From Phoronis ovalis (Eukaryota; Phoronida; Phoronidae), in the NCBI GenBank assembly GCA_028565635.1, contig JAOXYB010049725.1:1-11858 (forward strand): a stretch of DNA of 11,858 bases, read 5' to 3'. The notes under the pieces were generated by a model. It was not told where the DNA came from, ran no database searches, and worked only from the letters and a program-made list of their open reading frames with translations. Positions within the stretch are counted from its first letter, which is position 1. Each line of letters opens with the position of its first letter. This document shows, piece by piece, positions 1 to 6,300 of the stretch. The position numbers and the translations under genes are program-made.

Positions 1-177
1 GAAAATGTATTACGGATATGTTAACGATTTATCACACACATATTATCACATCCATTAAACCTAGATGCCAAATATCCATAGTTTATCATAAAAAAATCTT
101 TTCATCTATGCTATCAGCTGATAGTGACCAGAATACGTAATAATTATAAACCTTTTATAAAAAATATTACTTTTCAG
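1..177 (+). other. 3' end of an upstream intron of the cyclase gene
   Basis: AT-rich, with no coding signal. It ends in a T-rich tract and the acceptor ttttcag directly before exon 178-333, so it is the tail of an intron whose start lies outside the window. Confidence 0.8.
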
Positions 178-333
178 AACGATTCACGAGACTCAGACGC
201 TAAACGAGCTTACGAAGGAGTGGTTTGGGTAAATTATTTTGAACCGCAAACAAACGAATATAGACAATTTCAAGTGGACGTTAGAACTAGGGCTCAACAA
301 GCATTTAACTTTCAATATCAACAAGGAGAAACG
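178..333 (+). CDS. Cyclase exon a: ectodomain
   Basis: Phase 0 to 0, residues 1-52. It starts after ttttcag and ends before gtgagc. The [10 protein letters not shown] stretch matches the family pattern of E-P, a few residues, then E-Y-x-x-F in the membrane-proximal lobe of natriuretic peptide receptors. An N-x-S glycosylation sequon sits at residues 1-3. Confidence 0.93.
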
Positions 334-3300
334 GTGAGCGCCTTTTGATGAGCTGTGTTCATTATTTATGTAGCATTTTCTTCTTCGTATTAACCTGTAC
401 ACATAACTTGCCACACGTTACTATGAGAAACAAGTCGAAGACGGCTCTAAACTTTTAAGTTGGGAGCAGCCTGAATAAATCCATCCATTCCGTTAGTGTT
501 CTGTACCTTCTCAGCTAACTTCTGGGCTTAACCATAGTCGATTGTCGTTATATTCCTTCAATTTACCAAGAGCGAAATAAATACATCATTTAAACTGAGC
601 TGTGTGATTGTCCTATTTCATTAGCTACCACTGTTATACACATTATTCTTGTGAGCTGCAGTCTTATTGGCGTCTAGAATTTCTAGGAGCTTTATATATG
701 TAAATGATTGTCGACCTTTTGCGTTTTGAGATAATAAAGGAAAATTGAAGCGGTTAAGTCAATACGTTAGTTGAGAAGGTACGGAACACTAGCGGATGGA
801 TTTATTCAAACTGGGTTGATATGCTCGATTCTAAAAAAAGTCTTGACAAGCAAAAAAATACAAGAATTCTTTTTCTGAAAGAGGATTGACGGGTTCGAAT
901 CATTCTTCAAATTTTGGAAAACTTAACTAACCATTAATTGCTTCTTAGAATGGTTGTTCTTGGTCCATGTTTTCATATGTGCTTCTGCACGTTTTAGTAA
1001 TTCCAGTATTAAGGCATCACTGGTTGGAAAGTTATTTTCTTTCTGTACATTAATATATCTGTCCGTTGTCACTTTTGCAGACGCCGTACCAAGCTTCAAA
1101 CTTGTATGAAGCGGTATGGATGTATGCACTTTCTTTGAATGAGACATTAGCAACAGGCGGAAACCTTTTGAATGGCACATTGATTTCTCAACGACTATGG
1201 GGAAGATCTTTTCCAAGTAAGAGGACATATGAAAAACAATTCCTGGCAGCATAATATTAAGCCTAGCGTACACATACCTGACATTACAGAATCCGATCAG
1301 ATTCGTTCATTTAGTATAGACTTTAATGTATACTTGTCGCTGTCACTGGGTCCTCTGTATGTATGCCACCAACCTTATAAATACAGTGATACTTAATTCA
1401 AAGAAACTTTTGTTATGCCATCCACAAAAAAGTTATTATTTTTCTATTACAGTAATTTTTGGACACATCAAATCCTTATTCATTTTAATTAAACATTTCT
1501 TCTATCCTCTGATAGGCATCACGGGTTCTGTAACCCTAAACAAAAATGGCGACCGTGAGCAAGGGTATACTTTGTTGCAGACAAGGTCTGGTGGTCAAAA
1601 AGAGGTAACAATAACCACGATCAATTATTTTTTCACTTCTGTACCGGGAATGTGTAATACATCTAGCGTAAACAGAAAATGTAAACAGAAAATTGTAAAT
1701 GTGTTGTTTAATATTTGAAACGGTGAAGGCATTAAAAATTAGTTTCCTTGTAAAATGCTACTGAAATAACATATAACGATACAACATTAGTTTGTAAACG
1801 AAATATCTTATACATTATATTGATTTTACTAATAATTTCCCTTATAGGTAATCGGGTTTTACTTCAGCAAATCGGGTTACTATGAAATGAAACCTGGTTC
1901 TAAAATGACCTGGGCCGCAGGCAGCACTGATACTCCTAAGGACTCTCCTGTTTGTGGTTGGGATTTTGAATTATGCCAAACAGGTAAAAATATCCTCTTA
2001 ATGGTTGTATTCCTCTAAAGATAAAAGCTCTGATTTTTTATCTTTGCCTACTCTCATGGTATCGATGCTACCTCTAAAGTATTTCATTACTTTAGGCCTG
2101 TTCTTAAACGAATTTGCTGTCAATTATAAGTTGGCCTAAGGATACAATTGATTTTTCCATCCACCTAGCTCGATAGTAACGTATCGCGGAAATTCTGTTC
2201 AGTCACAAATAAAGATAATCATGTCTCAAGCCTACTCCCGATTTTTCGTGCAGTCTTAACCAATTAACTTTTGTGTGAACTCTAAGAAACATACCATCTG
2301 GTGGAATTAGTGAGAAATACAAAGGAAACTGGCCGACTTGCCATGCTTGGATATAATCTCCTCAATTTCTGATAAAAATGACGTTTTCAAATTATGATTT
2401 CTGTCACTTTGTGCGAAATTATACGCACTTCCATATATAGATGTCCCCATGGCTGCCCAGGGGGCAAAAGAAAAGGAAAGAAGAAAAAAATCTAATTAAT
2501 ACGCTCGTCGGATCTATATTAGGCATAAAGCAACTGTTAACATATGCAACTGTTCTATGTGTAGGTTACCTACCTGTCCAGAAATAACAGTGGAGGACAA
2601 ATTCTCTCAAAACTGCACTAATAAGCCTGGATAACTTTGCTGATAAAATGTCATGCCACCAGAGACTCTTTGAACGTATGTTTTAAAAAATGCTACATTC
2701 TCAACGCACCAGTCTTGTATTACATAGCATTGTAATTAATTTTGACATTCAGCAACAAAACATAATTGTTTTTCTCGTTTAATAATTTTGCAGTGAACAC
2801 GGATCAACAAGTTTTGCTGGCAACCCTGTTGTCGGTGCTCTTTGTGCTGTTGGTGGTAGGTGGAATTGCTATGTGGGCAATATATAGGTAAATATGTCAC
2901 TGCAATTAATGAAAAACAATTTAAAAGTTACCACTGACGATGACATATAAACAACCCGGATTATACTTGAAACGGAAAATTAAGTAAACAGGAACAAACA
3001 TAACCCCAGACGTGAGGCATCAACTTGTCAGGTTACAACGAATGAGGGGAGATCACGAAACCACAAAACAACGCTTGTGACGTCACGCTTTCTGAAAATT
3101 ATGCTGTTATTACACTTTGCGTGACGGGTGTTTTTCTTTCTTTTTTCATTGTGTTCTAATAATCTAAAATTTGGGGGCGAGTCAAAATCGGTAATATACT
3201 ATCAGTGCTTCACATATTCTTTTAGCAGGGGCTACAGAACCATATCATTCATAATAAACCTTATTTAACATACCACTACTATTTATTTTTCTTTGTAGAC

Positions 3301-6300
3301 GTATGAAATGGATGAAGGAAGTTGCCGACATGCGATGGAAAATCAAATATGATGACATTGTGCTAAGTAAAGGTGGCACCAATTCACATTCGAGGGTAAG
3401 ACAAGTTCGACAAAAGATATGTCTTGTAAATAACTTGAGCCTATAATTTTTATCGCAGCAAACGTTGTAAACGCTGTATTAAGCATAATCTTGCACTTAC
3501 ATACGGAGAATTGTAGCTAAATTGAATAATATCGTTTCAACACGTTTACCTAGTTAATAGAATCTGCCGAGTACTGGAACACGGAAGAAGAAGAAGACCT
3601 CATCCTCCTATCATTATTATTAGTAATCAGCATACACCTATCTGCGCATGCGTATTACCACGAAGAATGTTGCATTAAAAGAAGTTAATTTTCAGATCTC
3701 AATCAATACCAGTGCTGCTGGCAGTTCCAATGGTGGCGTGCCAATTCTTGTGAAGACTGGTATGTATAACAGTACTATGGTAGCCATTAAGAAAATATCA
3801 CACAAGAAAATTTCGTTATCTCAGCATTTTCTACACGAGTTAAAGCAGGTAGGTACTGGTGTCGCTAAATTAATAAAGCGAATGGATGAAAGAGAAAATA
3901 CTTGCAAGTTTCATAGTATCACTCGTCTTACAATCTCTGAATTGTCATTAAGGATGCCGCCTTTCTTTTCCGTTGGATCCTGCATCCAGGTATGTAAACA
4001 TTTGATATACTTCAGGTCACGTTATTTATTTACCTGCATATTTTTTGTAGCTAAGCGATCTCAATCATGCAAATCTGGCACGATTTGTAGGAGCATGCGT
4101 GGAGCCACCGAATACCTGTTTAATTACTGAATTCTGTTCAAAAGCCAGTCTAGAGGTAAGTTTTTAACTTCGTGCATGTTATTGTTCATGTCTATCCAGA
4201 GGCCATTCAGTTTAGGAAAAGATTGACTGTTTTTTAATTAACAAATTGCTTCCCGTCAATGGTTGAACAGGGCTGTCTAACTTGAATATCCACCGATTAT
4301 ACACATACAATTGTTTTTCATTCCACACCTGAAAGTCTTATTCAGACTCAATTCGTTGAACATGCACCTCCAGTTCTTTAACAATTTTATTACGACAAAC
4401 ACTCACCAAAGTTTGTTTTTATTAAATGAAACAGTATCGGATTTTTTCTCTAGATGTTCCCCGATGTTCCCAAATGTACCCCATGACGTTTCAGCGTGTA
4501 TTGTGTATCATAATCGCATTATCGTTTTTCCAGGATGTGTTATCAAACGAGGACATACAGTTAGATTGGACATTCAAGTATTCTCTAATTCAGGATATAA
4601 TTAAGGTGAAAAATGTTATTTATTTTTTAATAATCGTCATGCATTTAATAAAAAAGTGTAACATATACCTATAAAGCCTGCAATATGTTTTTCAGATTTT
4701 TATTTTTCGTGTAATATTTATTATTTCGTTTTATTTCCTTTCAAGGGCCTCTTATTCATAAAGACGAGCTTTCTGAAACATCACGGGAATTTGAAGACCT
4801 CTAATTGTCTCTTGGACAGCCGGTTTGTAGTAAAACTAGCAGACTTTGGTTTGCGACAATGGCGGGAATGGACCCCAAGAGATATGTTATGGACAGCCCC
4901 CGAGGTACTGCGTGAATCGTATTGTAATGTTAAGGATAAAGAAGCAGCCGATGTGTACAGTTTTGGAATAATTCTACAGGAGATATTAATAAGACAGGGA
5001 CCGTTTTCTAAAACAACTCCTTATGACCATGATGGTAAGATGCTTTTTTAAAATGAATTTCACTGCTAAAAAGAAATGTTGCCTAGCATATTGTTGTATC
5101 ACCCACAGGCCTACTGTACTTGCTACGCAAGAAACATCACTCTAGTTTGACGTCAAATTAGGGGTCACATATCAAACGCGTGAAAATGCTAAAAGACGTA
5201 ATGTTTGAAAAGCTATTCATTTTTTATTACTTTTGTTGGATTAAATTCAAATTAAGTATTGCTAAGAATATAATCAGTTTAAGTACACGTAACGGAATAA
5301 GGAATCTATGTATTTTCAGATGTTATCCATTGAAAATAAGTAACAGGTAATGCTATATGAAACTGCTGTGTTTTCAGATATTATCAAACAGGTGCAATCC
5401 GGAGTTATCCCACTGTTTCGACCGGATCTTCTGGAGCATGACTGTCCCTCTAAAATTGACTTATTTGCTCAGATGTGCTGGGAGGAGGAACCCTACAAAA
5501 GACCGCGAATTGCTGAAATGAAAGAAACAATGAAAGACATTGCAGGATCTTTAGGGTTAATATAATCACCTTACTGCTTTATCTTTTTATCTAGTAAAAC
5601 CCACATTAATACTGTAAGAAAAATTGCATTCTCACCAGGGGAGTACTCAGATTTATACTGGCTACACGCCAGGGAAAACCTCTAAAACCTAACATTGTAG
5701 TGATACTGGCTTCTTTCCCTTGCTTAAGCTAAAAATCGACTGAAAATGTAAATTTAGGGTCAAATGTTGCAAATGATGACACTAAAGATTTGTTTATTAC
5801 GGTACCTGATCGAATACCGTTACTTGTTTGCCAATAAATATATCACCTTTGTCACAAAAATTATACTTGTAGTAAGAAAGGTAGTAATATAATGGACAAT
5901 CTCCTGCAACGTATGGAATTATATGCTAATAATTTAGAAGGACTTGTTGAAGAGAGAACTGGAAAATATTTAGAAGAAAAGCGGCGTGTTGAAGACCTTC
6001 TTCATCGTCTGCTGCCAAAGTAAAGCTTCATGTTTTTATGTAATGTTAAGTTTTATATTATTCCATGTTACAGAAGCGTATACCTGATTTATACGAATGC
6101 TTAATCTTGTCATATGGACAGTTTACCAGGCTTGCCTTAATCCTGTATTCACCTTACCCAGAGTTGTTGCAGATTCCTCAAGCAAAGGTAGTAGTAAATC
6201 CGTAACAGATGAAACTTTGATAAAATATTGAAAGGCCTGCTATCATTTTAGACAAGTTTCGCATGCAAATTTGACCATATGCGGTTTTCTATTAGGTCCA

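Noticed and set aside
889-899. GGGTTCGAATC, like a tRNA T-loop / B box
   Set aside because: The flanking bases do not form a T stem, and no A box, anticodon arm or acceptor stem is visible.
923-1273. Minus-strand open frame of 116 codons
   Set aside because: It is the reverse shadow of the well-supported ectodomain exon at 1081-1216.
1326-1515. Coding extension upstream of the exon at 1516
   Set aside because: The frame runs through the intron by chance. The natriuretic-receptor match starts exactly after the acceptor at 1515, and phase agrees only there.
3556-3640. Possible extra exon with Lys and Ser codons (gaagaagaagaag stretch)
   Set aside because: No usable donor, an in-frame TAG, and the known family spacing between exons f and g needs no insert.
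3643-3652. TGCGCATGCG, close to an NRF1 site
   Set aside because: It lies in an intron mid-gene, with no promoter context and no second site.
4311-4533. Open frames in intron 8 that reach exon i
   Set aside because: The family match begins at D323 immediately after the acceptor at 4533. The upstream part includes a short repeat and has no homology.
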